Shown here piece after piece: positions 16,967 to 27,671 of a stretch of DNA of 64,000 bases (its first letter is position 1; each line of letters starts with the position of its first letter). The position numbers and the translations under genes are program-made. The notes beneath the pieces are model-generated. The model did no database searches and had not been told where the DNA came from. It was given only the letters and a program-made list of their open reading frames with translations. This DNA comes from Pseudomonas sp. Au-Pse12 (GTDB lineage Bacteria; Pseudomonadota; Gammaproteobacteria; Pseudomonadales; Pseudomonadaceae): contig NZ_JAJTTH010000001.1 of assembly GCF_021341665.1 (NCBI RefSeq), positions 372,001 to 436,000 on the forward strand, given 5' to 3'.

Positions 16967-18661
16967 ATGATGCTCAATCACAAACCGGTCATCTTGATTG
17001 TCGACGATCAGGTCAATGACCTGAGAATACTCGGCCAGGCCATCCAGGACCTGGGCGAGGTGTACGTCGCCACGCAAGGTGCCCAGGCCCTGGAAGTGGC
17101 CCGCCAGTGCCGCCCGGATATCGTCCTGCTGGATATCGAAATGCCCGACATGGACGGTTATTCGGTGTGCGAGCTGATCAAATCCGACCCGCGGCTGTGC
17201 CAGGCCTCGGTGATTTTCGTGACCTCGCACCGCCAGGGCGAGCATGAACTGCGTGCCTTGCGCCTCGGTGGCGCCGATTTCCTGCAAAAACCGATCAATG
17301 TGCCGATTGCCCGGGCGCGGGTCGAGGCCCACATCAAGCTGGGCGAAGAGTCGCGGCGCCTGGCCAACTACGACGCCCTGACCCAGCTGCCCAACCGCCA
17401 GTTGCTGCATGACCGCACCGAACAGGCGATTCGCAAAGGCGCCTCGGTCCAGGGGCTGGTCGGGTTGCTGTCGATCGACATCGACCATTTCAAGGTAATC
17501 AATGACACCAGCAGCCATCGCGAAGGCGACGCGGTGCTTCAGGAAATCGCCCAGCGCTTGCGCCACTGCTGTCGCCTGACCGACACCCTGAGCCGTCAGG
17601 GCGGCGACGAGTTCATGCTGCTGGTGCCCGAACTGAACGCCGTGGACGATCTGAGCGAATGCGCCGAGCGGGTGTTGCAGGTCATCGCCCAGCCGCTGGT
17701 GATCGGGCCGTCCCGCTACGATCTGACCGCCAGCATCGGCATCAGTGTCTATCCCGATGACAGCCTGGACGCCGAGTCGCTGTTGCAGCACGCCGACGCC
17801 GCGGCGCACCAGGCCAAGCAGGCCGGGCGCGGCCAGTACCGCTTCTTCGACGCTCCGACCCATCAGCGGATCCGCGCTCGGCATCAGCTGGAACGGGAGA
17901 TGCGCACCGCGCTGGAGCAGGAGCGGTTCGAGGTGTTCTACCAGGCCAAGGTCGATCTGCGCTTGCAGCGGGTGGTCGGCGTCGAAGCCCTGGTGCGTTT
18001 GCGCGACGAGCACGGCTGGATGATTTCCCCCGCCGAATTCATTCCCCTGGCCGAGGATTGCGGGCTGATCGTGCCCCTGGGGCGCTGGGTGCTGCGCCAG
18101 GCGTGCCAGGCCGTCCGTCAATGGAACGATCAGGGGCAGGCCATCAGCGTCAGCGTCAACATCTCGCCGCTGCAGTTTTCCGATCCGCAGTTTCTCGACC
18201 TGGTCAAGCAGGCACTCTGTGACAGCGGCGTCGAACCGCGGGCGCTGGAACTGGAAATCACCGAAGGGGTCCTGGCGCTGGTGGATGGCGAGCACAGCTG
18301 TGACTTGCTCGGCGACTTGAAGGCCCTGGGGGTGAGCATCGCCATCGATGATTTCGGCACCGGCTATTCCAGTCTGGCCTACCTCAAGCGCTTGCCCATC
18401 GACGTGCTGAAAATCGACCAGAGTTTCGTGCGCGACATGCTCACCGACCCCAGCGATGCGGCGATCACCGGCGCCATCATCCAGCTGGGGCTGTCCCTGG
18501 GGCTGCAATTGGTGGCCGAGGGCGTCGAGACCGCGGAGCAGGCCCAGGCGCTGTCCGCCCTGGGCTGTCACGTGATGCAGGGGTTTTTCTATTGCCGGCC
18601 GCTGTCGTACCAGAACATGAGTGAATACCTGGCCACGGGCTGCCTGCTGGCAATGCCATAG
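16967..18661 (+). CDS. REC-GGDEF-EAL response regulator, all motifs intact
   Basis: Protein of 564 residues: receiver about 8-125 (DD 13-14, phospho-acceptor D56, K near PINV), GGDEF about 130-290, EAL about 305-555. GGDEF is at 212-216 with an RLTD inhibitory site five residues earlier and the metal Asp in IDIDHF; the EAL domain keeps EAL (340-342), VNISP, EITE, DDFGTG, KIDQSF, AEGVET and the Gln of MQGFFY. Both synthesis and breakdown of c-di-GMP are possible. The layout is that of P. putida CfcR. Start is the first of two adjacent ATGs, after GGGGGAT. The hybrid kinase begins 28 bases downstream and is the obvious phosphate source. Confidence 0.9.
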   Translation: MMLNHKPVILIVDDQVNDLRILGQAIQDLGEVYVATQGAQALEVARQCRPDIVLLDIEMPDMDGYSVCELIKSDPRLCQASVIFVTSHRQGEHELRALRLGGADFLQKPINVPIARARVEAHIKLGEESRRLANYDALTQLPNRQLLHDRTEQAIRKGASVQGLVGLLSIDIDHFKVINDTSSHREGDAVLQEIAQRLRHCCRLTDTLSRQGGDEFMLLVPELNAVDDLSECAERVLQVIAQPLVIGPSRYDLTASIGISVYPDDSLDAESLLQHADAAAHQAKQAGRGQYRFFDAPTHQRIRARHQLEREMRTALEQERFEVFYQAKVDLRLQRVVGVEALVRLRDEHGWMISPAEFIPLAEDCGLIVPLGRWVLRQACQAVRQWNDQGQAISVSVNISPLQFSDPQFLDLVKQALCDSGVEPRALELEITEGVLALVDGEHSCDLLGDLKALGVSIAIDDFGTGYSSLAYLKRLPIDVLKIDQSFVRDMLTDPSDAAITGAIIQLGLSLGLQLVAEGVETAEQAQALSALGCHVMQGFFYCRPLSYQNMSEYLATGCLLAMP

Positions 18662-18689
18662 GCCCTGCTGGCCCTGACGAGGATTCCCC

Positions 18690-21600
18690 TTGAAGTCTGG
18701 ACGCGCTGTACACATAGGCCTTCTCTATCTGGCGCTGATCAGTGTGCTGGGTATCAGCGCCACCGCCGGGGTCTACTGGCTGGTGGCGCGGCTCAACGCC
18801 CATCAGCTCGAGCAGGCGGTGTCGCGGGCGGCCGCGGATGCCGCGCACCATGTGCTGGAGCGCATGACCTTGTACCAATACGGCTTGCGCGGCGCTCGCG
18901 GGGTGATTGTCACCGCCGGTGAAGACGGCGTGAGCCGGGAGATCTTCCACCGCTACAGCCAGGGCCGGGACCTGAACAAGGAGTTTTTCGGCGCCCACGG
19001 TTTCGGTTTTGTCCGGCGCGTGCCCGAGGCGCGCGAGAGCGCGTTCCAGGCCGCGGCGCAGATCGACGGCGCGCCGGGCTTTCATGTGCAGCAATGGCAG
19101 CCCCACCACGGTGATCGCTACGTGGTCCAGTACATCGAGCCGCTGGCGCCGAACCAGTCGGCCCTGGGCCTGGACCTGGCGTCGGAGCCGGTGCGCCGGG
19201 CCGCCGCGGTGGCCGCCATGTACAGTGGCGAGCCGCGGCTGACCGGGCCCTTGTCGCTGCGCCAGGAGCCCGGCGCGGTGCTGGGCTCGTTGCTGTTCCT
19301 GTTGCCGGTGTACCGCAGCGCCGAGGTGCCGTCGTCGCCGCATCAGCGCGACGCCCAGACCCTGGGCTGGACCTATGCGCCCCTGGTGATGAACGAGGTG
19401 CTCAAGGACTTGCCGCTAGACCCTGCCAGCCAGCGCCTGGTGTTGCGCGACATCAGCGATGGCGCCGACGCCGTCAGCTTTTTTGCCAGCTCGGCCCAGC
19501 CCTTGAAGGACACGCTGACCGTGCGTACCCGTGAGGAGCAGGTGTTCGGTCGCCGCTGGGCCTTCGAGTACAGCGTGGGGCCGGGGTTCGTCGAGCCGCT
19601 GCGGCAGACCTCGCTCGCCTGGGTCCTGTGGGTCGGCGGCCTGCTGACCCTGTTGCTGGCGGTGGTGGGCACCCTCATTGCCCTGGGGGTCAACCGGCAG
19701 AACCGTTTGCGCCGTGACCAGACCCGGCTTGCGGCCATCGTCGAAAGCTCCACCGACGGCATCATCGGCAAGACCCTGGAAGGGCGTATCACCAGCTGGA
19801 ACCGCGGCGCCGAAGAGATATTCGGCTACAGCGCCGAACAGGCCCGGGGCCGCCTGCTCCTGGACCTGATCGTGCCGCCGGAGCTGGCGCAGGAAGAACG
19901 GCAGATCCTGCGCCAGTTGCGCAATGGCGAACGGGTGCACAGCTTCGATACCCAACGCCGGCGCCGGGACGGCAGCCGGGTGGAGGTGTCGGTCAACGTT
20001 TCGCCGATTATCAATGAGCGCGGCCAGGTCATCGGCGCCTCGGAGACGGTCCGTGACATCAGCGCGCAGAAAGCCGCCGAGGCGCGGATTCTCGAACTCA
20101 ACGCCAGCCTGGAGGACCAGGTGGCGGCGCGCACCGCCGAGCTGGGGCAGATCAACCTGCTGCTCTCCAGCGTGCTGCGCTCGGCCTCGGAGGTGGCGAT
20201 CATCGCCACCGACCGCGACGGCATCATCCGTGTGTTCAATCGCGGCGCCGAGCGCCTGACGGGGTACCTGGCCGAGGAGCTGGTGGGGCTGCACACGCCG
20301 ACGGTGATCCACCTGCCGGAAGAGCTCCAGCAGCGCGGCATTGAACTCAGTGCCCAGCAGCAGCGCCGCATCGACGGCTTTCGGGTGTTCGTCCAGCAGG
20401 CGGAAACCGAGGGTACGCAAACCCGCGAATGGACCATGGTGCGCAAGGACGGTTCGCACTTCGCCGCGACCCTGGTGGTCAGTGCCCTGCGTGATGACGG
20501 CGGGCAACTGACCGGCTACCTGGGCATCGCCGTGGACATCACCGAGCGCAAGGCCGCGGAACAGACTTTGGCGGCCGCCCGCGACCAACTGTTGATGGCC
20601 GCCAAAGTGGCCAAGCTGGGCATCTGGTCATGGAACCTCGATGACCAGTCGCTGGACTGGAACGAACGCATGTTCGAGCTCTATGAGCAGCCGCTGGAAC
20701 TGCGGGGCAACGGTTTGAAGTATGAGCACTGGCTGGCCCGGGTGCACCCCGATGACCGGGAACTGACCCATCGCAAGCTGGAACAGGCGGTGGCGGGGCA
20801 GGGCATCTACGATCCGGTTTTCCGCGTGGTCACCCCCAGCGGGCAGGTGCATTTCATCCAGTCCGGGGCTTATGTGGAGCGCAACGCCGAGGGCGAGGCG
20901 TTGCGGGTCACCGGGATCAACCTGGACATCACTGCCCAGCGGGAGCTGGAGTCCCGGCTGCTGTATGCCAGGGAGCAGGCGGATGCCGCGAGCGAGGCCA
21001 AGTCTTCGTTCCTGGCCAACATGAGCCATGAGATCCGCACGCCGATGAATGCCGTACTGGGCATGTTGCAACTGTTGCAACTGGCCGGCCTGGAACCGCG
21101 CCAGCTGGATTACGCGACCAAGGCGCAGACCGCCGCCAAGTCCTTGCTCGGCCTGCTCAACGACATCCTCGATTATTCGAAGATCGAGGCCGGCAAGTTG
21201 CAGCTGGAGGAGCACGCCTTCGACCTCGACCAACTGCTGCGCGACCTGGCGGTGGTGCTGGCGGGCAACCAGGGCCTGGGCGATATCGAGCTGATCTTCG
21301 ATCTCGACCCGCGGTTGCCGCTGAACCTGGTGGGCGATAGCCTGCGCTTGAAGCAGGTGTTGATCAACCTGGCGGGCAATGCCCTGAAGTTCACCGCCGA
21401 GGGCCAGGTGGTGGTGGGCCTGACCTTGCTTGAACAGCTGGAGCACAGCGTGCGCCTGCAAGTGGCGGTGAGTGACAGTGGCATTGGCATCAGCGCCGAA
21501 CACCTGCAGGTGATTTTCGAAGGTTTCCGTCAGGCCGAGGCGTCAACCACCCGGCGTTTTGGCGGCACCGGCCTGGGGCTGGCGATCTGCAAGCACCTGG

Positions 21601-23171
21601 TACAGCTGATGGGCGGGGAATTGCAGGTGCACAGCCAGCTCGGTAGCGGCAGTTGTTTCAGCTTCGAACTGGAACTGGGGCTGGACGGCGCCTGTGTCGC
21701 CGAAGCCCTGCCTCTGGGAGGCAAGGCCTTGCGGGTGCTGGTGGTGGATGACCACCCTCAGGCGCTGGCGCTGAATGTGCGCACCTTGCGCAGTTTTGGC
21801 TGGCGCGTCGAACACGCCGCCAGTGGCGGCCAGGCCCTGTTGGCCGTGGACACCGCCGTGGCCCGGGGCGAGGCGTTCGACCTGGTCTTGCTGGATTGGC
21901 TGATGCCGGGCATGGACGGCCTGCACGCCGCCCAACTGATCAAGGACATGGGGCTTGCAACGCCGCCGACGGTGGTGATGTTGAGTCATCACGACGCCAT
22001 TGCGCTGTTGGCCAGGCTGGACAGCGCCGAGGCACCTTTCGCGCGCTACCTGAGCAAGCCCTTTACCCCTCGGCAACTGGCGCAGCTGCTGCTGGCCGAA
22101 GGCTCCGCTGCCGTTCAGCGCCCGCCGTCCACGCCGTCCACGCCGCCTGCGCGGCTCACGGCGCTCACCGGCCTGCGGCTGCTGGTGGTGGAGGACAACG
22201 CCCTGAACCGCCAGATCGCCCGCGAACTGCTGACGCTGGAAGGGGCCCAGGTGCAGCTGGCAGAGGGCGGGCTGCAGGGGGTGAACATGACCCTCGAAGC
22301 CGAGGAACCCTTTGCCGCGGTGCTGATGGACATCCAGATGCCCGATATCGACGGCTATGAAGCCACTCGGCGCATCCGTGCCGATCCCCGTTTTGCCCGC
22401 CTGCCGATCATTGCCATGACCGCCAACGCCTCCCAGGCCGACCGCCAGAGCTGCCTGGAAGCGGGCATGGACGACCATGTCGGCAAACCGATCAACCTGC
22501 CGGAGCTGATCAACAGCCTGTTGTTCTGGACCGCTGCTGGTACGCGGGAGCCGGAGCGGGCCAGCGCGCCCCTGGAGGGCGGCTTGATCGAGGACCCGGC
22601 ACGGATCGTCGAGCGTTTCGGCGGCAACCGCGACCTGCTCAATCAGGTGCTCCAGGGCTCGGAGTCGGCGCTGGGGGAGCTGCTTGAACGCCTGCGTCAG
22701 AGCCTGGCAGAGAACAACCCGAAGGAGGCCTGCTATGTGCTGCACACCCTCAAAGGCGCGGCGGGCAACCTTGGCGGCAGCGCTTTTGCGCTGCGCTGCG
22801 ACGAGCTGGAGCAGGCCCTGCGCAACGGCGCCGCGCTGGTGCAAACCCTCGCCCCGGGTGAGCTGGATGAACTGCAGCAGTTGCTGGCCAGGACCGTGGC
22901 CAGCCTGCAGCTGGAGCTGGCCACTGCCGGGGTGGAGCCGACCCACGCCTTTCAGGAAACCCTGGATCTGGACGGTTTCCACAGCGCCTTGCAGGAGATT
23001 CTGCCGCTGTTGCGCCAGAGCAATCTGCAAGCCTTGAACCTCACCGATGCCTTGGCACAAAAGCGCTTGCCTTGCCCAGCGCAAGACTTCGACGAGTTTG
23101 TCCGTCATGTGCGGAAGATGGAGTTTTCGGCGGCGTTGGAAGTTTTGCAAAGAATGCTTCTCAACAACTAG
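18690..23171 (+). CDS. CHASE-PAS hybrid sensor histidine kinase
   Basis: Very large (1493 residues) inner-membrane kinase: membrane segment about 8-30, periplasmic CHASE domain about 70-280, second membrane segment about 330-352, three PAS/PAC domains about 360-485, 500-640 and 645-760, HisKA with H780 ([15 protein letters not shown]), HATPase about 885-1000 ([16 protein letters not shown]), two receivers (D1069 in LLDWLMPG, D1214 in LMDIQMPD) and an HPt domain with H1352 ([13 protein letters not shown]). This is a full phosphorelay in one chain. Start is a TTG with AGGA ten bases before it; no better in-frame start precedes it. It follows the REC-GGDEF-EAL gene by 28 bases and probably controls it. 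Confidence 0.9.
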   Translation: MKSGRAVHIGLLYLALISVLGISATAGVYWLVARLNAHQLEQAVSRAAADAAHHVLERMTLYQYGLRGARGVIVTAGEDGVSREIFHRYSQGRDLNKEFFGAHGFGFVRRVPEARESAFQAAAQIDGAPGFHVQQWQPHHGDRYVVQYIEPLAPNQSALGLDLASEPVRRAAAVAAMYSGEPRLTGPLSLRQEPGAVLGSLLFLLPVYRSAEVPSSPHQRDAQTLGWTYAPLVMNEVLKDLPLDPASQRLVLRDISDGADAVSFFASSAQPLKDTLTVRTREEQVFGRRWAFEYSVGPGFVEPLRQTSLAWVLWVGGLLTLLLAVVGTLIALGVNRQNRLRRDQTRLAAIVESSTDGIIGKTLEGRITSWNRGAEEIFGYSAEQARGRLLLDLIVPPELAQEERQILRQLRNGERVHSFDTQRRRRDGSRVEVSVNVSPIINERGQVIGASETVRDISAQKAAEARILELNASLEDQVAARTAELGQINLLLSSVLRSASEVAIIATDRDGIIRVFNRGAERLTGYLAEELVGLHTPTVIHLPEELQQRGIELSAQQQRRIDGFRVFVQQAETEGTQTREWTMVRKDGSHFAATLVVSALRDDGGQLTGYLGIAVDITERKAAEQTLAAARDQLLMAAKVAKLGIWSWNLDDQSLDWNERMFELYEQPLELRGNGLKYEHWLARVHPDDRELTHRKLEQAVAGQGIYDPVFRVVTPSGQVHFIQSGAYVERNAEGEALRVTGINLDITAQRELESRLLYAREQADAASEAKSSFLANMSHEIRTPMNAVLGMLQLLQLAGLEPRQLDYATKAQTAAKSLLGLLNDILDYSKIEAGKLQLEEHAFDLDQLLRDLAVVLAGNQGLGDIELIFDLDPRLPLNLVGDSLRLKQVLINLAGNALKFTAEGQVVVGLTLLEQLEHSVRLQVAVSDSGIGISAEHLQVIFEGFRQAEASTTRRFGGTGLGLAICKHLVQLMGGELQVHSQLGSGSCFSFELELGLDGACVAEALPLGGKALRVLVVDDHPQALALNVRTLRSFGWRVEHAASGGQALLAVDTAVARGEAFDLVLLDWLMPGMDGLHAAQLIKDMGLATPPTVVMLSHHDAIALLARLDSAEAPFARYLSKPFTPRQLAQLLLAEGSAAVQRPPSTPSTPPARLTALTGLRLLVVEDNALNRQIARELLTLEGAQVQLAEGGLQGVNMTLEAEEPFAAVLMDIQMPDIDGYEATRRIRADPRFARLPIIAMTANASQADRQSCLEAGMDDHVGKPINLPELINSLLFWTAAGTREPERASAPLEGGLIEDPARIVERFGGNRDLLNQVLQGSESALGELLERLRQSLAENNPKEACYVLHTLKGAAGNLGGSAFALRCDELEQALRNGAALVQTLAPGELDELQQLLARTVASLQLELATAGVEPTHAFQETLDLDGFHSALQEILPLLRQSNLQALNLTDALAQKRLPCPAQDFDEFVRHVRKMEFSAALEVLQRMLLNN

Positions 23172-23450
23172 TAAGCAAGCTTTCTATCCTGGCTTCAATT
23201 GTTGATGTACATCAGAAAATCTTTGATTTTTTGCCGTTCAAGTTGAATGGCTTGATGAAATTTTCACACTTTTTTTGACGCCGGAATCTAGACTTGCGTC
23301 GACTGGATCGATAATGGCCATTTGCAATAATTCACTTGGCTCAGAAAAGTTCTGCACGTTAGCAGAGGAAGTCTTCGAGTCATCGCAGGATGCGGAAATC
23401 TTTATTTGATACCGAATGGAAAATGAACACTTTCCTGCGAGGCGCTCTAG
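23172..23450. other. AT-rich leader before the chemoreceptor gene
   Basis: 279 bases of clearly lower GC content than the surroundings, with T and A runs. It must hold the promoter of the chemoreceptor gene, but no single promoter could be picked with confidence. No open frame or hairpin terminator was recognised. Confidence 0.5.
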
Positions 23451-25016
23451 ATGAGAAACAACCTTCCTGTAACCCAGCGCGAACTGGTGTTTCCCGCAGA
23501 ACAACGGCTTATTTCCGCCACCGATGTTCACGGCAAGATTACTTACTGCAATGACGAATTTGTCGCGGTCAGTGGTTTCAGCCGCGAACAACTGATTGGC
23601 AGCCCGCACAACATCGTGCGCCATCCGGACATGCCCGAAGCGGTGTTCGCGCACATGTGGTCCTACCTCAAGGACGGCAAGAGCTGGATGGGCATCGTCA
23701 AGAACCGCAGCAGCAACGGCGACCACTACTGGGTCAACGCCTACGTCACGCCGATCTTCAACAAGGGTGTGATTGCCGGCTACGAGTCGGTGCGGGTCAA
23801 GCCCGAGCGTGAACAGGTGGAACGCGCCAGCGGCCTCTATCAACGCATGCGCAGCGATAACCTGGCCTTGCCCTGGCGCTACCGGGTGGCCAGCGCCTGC
23901 GCTTTCGCCTTGCCGCCACTGCTGGCCCTGGCGGCCACGGTTGGCGCCTACTCGCTGGGTGGCGCCTGGGCCGGGCTGGGAGCGGCGGTTCCCGGGTATT
24001 TCGCGGTGCAGGGCTATGCCCTGTATCGCGCGCGGCAGATGCTCGGGCGTATCAGCGCGGTGTCGCTGGGCAGCTTCGACAGTGAGCTGATCGCCCGCAC
24101 CTACACCGACGAACACGGCCCGGTGGCGCAGTTGCAGATGATCCTGATCAGCGAGTCGGCGAAAATCCGCACCGCCCTCAGCCGGCTTGGCGACTACGCC
24201 AACCAGGCGGCGTCCCTGGCCTCGACCAGCCAGAGCCTGTCCAAGCAGGCGGAAGCGGCGCTGGGCAAGCAGCGCGACGAAGCCGACATGGCGGCCACCG
24301 CGATGAACCAGATGGCTTCGTCGATTTCCGAGGTCTCGGTGCATATCCATGACACCGCCTCGGCCGCCGACCAGGTCAACAACCTGACCCAGGTGGGTTC
24401 CCAGGAAGCGCAGAAGACCCGGGTGGTGATCGAGAAGCTGGCCGACACCGTGGACGCGGTCAGCCAGTCCGTGGAAGGCCTGGCCGAGGAAACCCAATCC
24501 ATCCAGCAGGCGGCGAACATGATCCGCTCCATTGCCGAGCAGACCAACCTGCTGGCCCTCAACGCGGCGATCGAGGCGGCTCGGGCGGGCGAGCAGGGCC
24601 GTGGTTTCGCGGTGGTGGCCGACGAGGTACGGGCCCTGGCGTCGAAGACCCAGGAGTCGACCCAGAGCATCCAGCGCATCATCGTCACCTTGCAGGAAGT
24701 CGCCACCCAGGCGGTGGAGGTGGCGCGCCAGGGCAGCCTTGAGGCGCGCTCCGGGGTGGCCCAGGTGATCAGCACCCAGGAAGCCCTGAATGGCATCAAC
24801 TCGGCAGTGGAGCGGATTCACCAGATGAGCCAGCAAATGGCTGCCGCCTCGGAGCAACAAGCCCATGTGGCCGAGGAAATATCCGAGCAGATCACCAGTA
24901 TTGCGAGGGTTTCGGACCAGAACGCCGACATTGCCGTGCACTCTTCGACGGTGGGTGGCGACCTGGAGTCCACCGCTCATGAACTAAACGCCTTGGTTAC
25001 CCGTTTCAATAGTTGA
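23451..25016 (+). CDS. aer: Aer-like PAS chemoreceptor (aerotaxis)
   Basis: Protein of 521 residues, the same length as P. aeruginosa Aer as remembered. PAS about 15-115 ([18 protein letters not shown], then NIVRHPDMP), which in Aer binds FAD; a hydrophobic stretch about 145-190 anchors it in the membrane; a HAMP-like linker; and the MCP signalling hairpin with [20 protein letters not shown] and [15 protein letters not shown]. No periplasmic sensor domain exists, so it senses cytoplasmic redox or energy state and signals through CheW/CheA. It is followed 69 bases later by cheV in the same direction. Confidence 0.88.
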   Translation: MRNNLPVTQRELVFPAEQRLISATDVHGKITYCNDEFVAVSGFSREQLIGSPHNIVRHPDMPEAVFAHMWSYLKDGKSWMGIVKNRSSNGDHYWVNAYVTPIFNKGVIAGYESVRVKPEREQVERASGLYQRMRSDNLALPWRYRVASACAFALPPLLALAATVGAYSLGGAWAGLGAAVPGYFAVQGYALYRARQMLGRISAVSLGSFDSELIARTYTDEHGPVAQLQMILISESAKIRTALSRLGDYANQAASLASTSQSLSKQAEAALGKQRDEADMAATAMNQMASSISEVSVHIHDTASAADQVNNLTQVGSQEAQKTRVVIEKLADTVDAVSQSVEGLAEETQSIQQAANMIRSIAEQTNLLALNAAIEAARAGEQGRGFAVVADEVRALASKTQESTQSIQRIIVTLQEVATQAVEVARQGSLEARSGVAQVISTQEALNGINSAVERIHQMSQQMAAASEQQAHVAEEISEQITSIARVSDQNADIAVHSSTVGGDLESTAHELNALVTRFNS

Positions 25017-25085
25017 TCGCCAGCGGCCTTAGGAAACGTTCATCTAATCGCTCATTGATCAAGTTGATCAGGGCAAGGGGTTGTT

Positions 25086-26018
25086 ATGTCCAGTGTGATG
25101 GAAGCGGTTAACAGCCGGACTCAGTTGGCCGGGCAGAATCGTCTGGAATTACTGTTATTTCGTTTTAATCAGTCGCAGTTGTATGGCATCAACGTTTTTA
25201 AAGTAAGAGAAGTTCTCAAGTGCCCGAAGTTGAATGTATTGCCCTTGTCACATTCGGTGGTGTGTGGTGTGGCCAATATTCGCGGTGTATCAATTCCGAT
25301 ACTTGATCTGGCACTGGCCACTGGCTTGCCCGGGGTCGAGGACATTGATAACGCCTACGTGATCATTACCGAGTACAACAACAAGACCCAGGGCTTTCTG
25401 GTGAGCGCGGTGGAACACATCGTCAACCTGAACTGGGAAGAAATTCATCCGCCGCCCCAAGGCAGTGGCCTGGACAACTACCTGACGGCGGTGACCCGGG
25501 TTGGCCAGCAGTTGGTGGAGATCATCGATGTGGAGAAGGTCCTGGCCGAGGTGTCGCCGGTCTGCGAGGACATCTCCCAGGGCGTGATCCCGCCCCAGAC
25601 CCAGGCTGCCGCGGCGCACTGGCGGGTGCTGACGGTGGATGACTCGTCGGTGGCGCGCAAGCAGGTGACCCGCTGCCTGGAGAGTGTCGGGGTGGAAGTG
25701 GTGTCCTTGAAGGACGGCCGTGAAGCGCTGGAGTACCTGCACCATCTGCTCGACGCCGGCAAGCGCCCCGACGAGGAGTTCCTGATGATGATTTCGGACA
25801 TCGAGATGCCGGAAATGGACGGCTACACCCTCACCGCGCAAGTGCGCAACGACCCACGGATGCGGCAACTGTACATCGTGCTCCATACCTCGCTGTCCGG
25901 GGCCTTCAACCAGGCCATGGTGAAGAAGGTGGGGGCCGACGACTTCCTTGCCAAGTTCCGCCCGGACGATCTGGCCGGGCGCGTGGTGGATCGCATCGCC
26001 AGCCTGATGCCGGCATGA
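25086..26018 (+). CDS. cheV: CheV chemotaxis coupling protein
   Basis: Protein of 310 residues: CheW-like domain about 18-160 (LYGINVFKVREVLK, VCGVANIRGVSIPILDL) and a receiver about 178-305 (LTVDDSS, phospho-acceptor in ISDIEMPEMDG, Lys in FLAKFRPDD). CheV couples receptors to CheA and tunes adaptation. Its place directly after an Aer-like receptor suggests a dedicated pair. The first 75 codons or so use many A/T-ending codons, after which codon use becomes GC-rich like the neighbours. Start GGGGTTGTTATG; AAGGGG lies upstream. Confidence 0.92.
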   Translation: MSSVMEAVNSRTQLAGQNRLELLLFRFNQSQLYGINVFKVREVLKCPKLNVLPLSHSVVCGVANIRGVSIPILDLALATGLPGVEDIDNAYVIITEYNNKTQGFLVSAVEHIVNLNWEEIHPPPQGSGLDNYLTAVTRVGQQLVEIIDVEKVLAEVSPVCEDISQGVIPPQTQAAAAHWRVLTVDDSSVARKQVTRCLESVGVEVVSLKDGREALEYLHHLLDAGKRPDEEFLMMISDIEMPEMDGYTLTAQVRNDPRMRQLYIVLHTSLSGAFNQAMVKKVGADDFLAKFRPDDLAGRVVDRIASLMPA

Positions 26019-26066
26019 CTTGAGCAACGCGCAGGCCCAGCACGCCAGCCGCGTGCTTGACGAAGA

Positions 26067-26082
26067 GCCCCGGTTGCGGGGC
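26067..26082 (+). terminator. Short GC hairpin after cheV, possible weak terminator
   Basis: Perfect stem GCCCCG / CGGGGC with loop GTTG, 49 bases after the cheV stop. No T run follows, so termination is uncertain. Confidence 0.3.
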
Positions 26083-26220
26083 CCGGGAGCTGGCGCCGTA
26101 TGGCGCGTTGAATCATTTGCACTGCTAGCCGGGCACGAGGGCAGTTTTCTTCAATACCCGCTGTGTGCCTTGGCCTAACTTGTCCGGCGATTGTTCCCAC
26201 CCAGACAAGAGAGGCCGGTA

Positions 26221-26805
26221 ATGAGCTTAGTGTTTTCCATGGCGGCGTTTGCCCTGGCCGCATCCATCACCCCGGGGCCGGTGAATATCGTCGCCCTGGG
26301 CAGCGGCGCGCAGTTCGGTTTCAGGGCCAGCCTGCGGCATGTGGCCGGGGCGACCCTGGGGTTTGTCCTGTTGCTGGTGCTGATCGGCCTGGGCCTGCAT
26401 GAGCTGCTGCGCCAGTGGCCAGTGCTGACCCAGGGCATTCGCCTGTTTGGCGTGGCCTTCCTGTTGTACATGGCCTGGAAACTGGCCAGCGACGATGGCC
26501 GGCTGAACACCCAGGGCCAGGCGCGCGCGCCTTCGGCCTGGTATGGCGCGCTGATGCAGTGGCTCAACCCCAAGGCCTGGCTGGCCTGCGTGGCCGGCAT
26601 GGGGGCCTTTGCCGCCGACGGCGAGGCGCGCCTGGTGTGGCTGTTCGCCGCGGTGTACCTGGTGATCTGTTACCTGTCGATTGCCTGTTGGGCCTACGCC
26701 GGGAGCTTTCTGCGGCACTACCTGGGCAACCCGGCACGCATGCGCCTGTTCAATCGCAGCATGGCGGCCTTGCTGGCCGCCAGCGCGGCTTACCTGCTGC
26801 TTTAG
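26221..26805 (+). CDS. LysE-family amino acid exporter
   Basis: Inner-membrane protein of 194 residues with about six hydrophobic segments. The signature ASITPGPVNIVALGSGAQFG is at the N-terminus and QWLNPKAWLACVAGMGAF is the second conserved block. Substrate unknown. Start ATG 26221 follows GAGAGGCCGGTA; an earlier in-frame start at 26191 lacks support. The stop overlaps the end of the convergent AraC-type gene by four bases, an arrangement often seen for an exporter and its regulator. Confidence 0.88.
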   Translation: MSLVFSMAAFALAASITPGPVNIVALGSGAQFGFRASLRHVAGATLGFVLLLVLIGLGLHELLRQWPVLTQGIRLFGVAFLLYMAWKLASDDGRLNTQGQARAPSAWYGALMQWLNPKAWLACVAGMGAFAADGEARLVWLFAAVYLVICYLSIACWAYAGSFLRHYLGNPARMRLFNRSMAALLAASAAYLLL

Positions 26806-27635
26806 CGCTGGCCGCGATATTGGCCGGGAGTGGCCGCCAGGTGCTGTTTGAAGGCGCGCTGGAAATGCGCCTGATCGGCAAAGCCGGCCTCCAGCGCCAC
26901 CTCGGCGAGCGGCGCGCCATGGCGCAGGCGGGCCTGGGCAAACTGCACCCGCTGGTTCACCAGGTACGCGTGAGGCGGCATGCCGAATTGCTGCTTGAAG
27001 GCACGGATCAGGTAGGACGGTGAAAGCTGCGCCGCCTGGCAGATGTCCTCCAGGCTCAGGCCCTGGGTGCAGTGTTCGCGGATGTAGTCGGCGGCTTCCT
27101 GCAGTTTCCGGTTGTCGCCCCGGGGCGGCGTTTCGGCGGGGTTCAGGCGCTGCTGCAGGTCGCTGAAAAAACTCACCACGGCGCTGTGCTTGAGCAGGGG
27201 CTCGGCCTCGGCGGCGACCAGGGTCCGGTACACCTGCTCCAGCTCGGCGAACAGCTGCGGGTCGTGGCTGTGAGTCTCGCGAAACGGACGAAAGCCCAGC
27301 TCGGCGCAAAAGCCCAGGTCGTGCTGCAAGGCGGTCAGCCAGGGCGTGTCGACATACAGCATGCGATAGGACCAGGGCTGATCGTCGATCGGGTTGCAGG
27401 CATGCACCACCCCCGGGTTCATCAGCACCACGGTGCCGCGGCTGACCCGCCATTGCGAATGCCCACTGAGGTAGGTGCTGACGCCCGCGGTGATGCTGCC
27501 GATGGAGAACTGGGCATGGGCATGGCGGCTGTAGCAGACCTTGCGGCCATCGGCGATGGAACGGGCCTCGATGAACGGCAGGGCAGGGTCGCGCCAGAAC
27601 TGCGGTTCCTGATCGGAGGTGAGGGCAGGCTTCAT
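26802..27635 (-). CDS. AraC-family transcriptional regulator
   Basis: Protein of 277 residues: an AraC-type cupin sensing domain about 25-170 (SRHAHAQFSIGSI, VLMNPGVVHACNP) and two helix-turn-helix motifs about 185-275 (LSLEDICQAAQLSPSYLIRAF and LAEVALEAGFADQAHFQRAF). This type usually controls an adjacent LysE exporter in response to an amino acid. It converges with the LysE gene at 26221 with a four-base overlap, which supports that pairing although it is not divergent. The start lies about 36 bases after the end of the VOC gene's stop codon, so read-through from the VOC gene is possible. Confidence 0.9.
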   Translation of the reverse strand: MKPALTSDQEPQFWRDPALPFIEARSIADGRKVCYSRHAHAQFSIGSITAGVSTYLSGHSQWRVSRGTVVLMNPGVVHACNPIDDQPWSYRMLYVDTPWLTALQHDLGFCAELGFRPFRETHSHDPQLFAELEQVYRTLVAAEAEPLLKHSAVVSFFSDLQQRLNPAETPPRGDNRKLQEAADYIREHCTQGLSLEDICQAAQLSPSYLIRAFKQQFGMPPHAYLVNQRVQFAQARLRHGAPLAEVALEAGFADQAHFQRAFKQHLAATPGQYRGQR

Positions 27636-27671
27636 TGCGGTTGTCCGTCGGCGAAAGCTGGCGCGATTGTA

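Noticed and set aside
16895..18715. 606-codon antisense frame over the REC-GGDEF-EAL gene
   Set aside because: No family, no start site, and the sense strand is plainly coding.
23285..23320. Possible FliA-type promoter (GATCGATAA) before the chemoreceptor gene
   Set aside because: No convincing TAAA -35 element at the right distance.
25055..25070. TTGATCA repeats before cheV, considered as an Anr/Dnr box
   Set aside because: The second half reads TTGAT instead of ATCAA, so it is a direct repeat, not the required inverted repeat.
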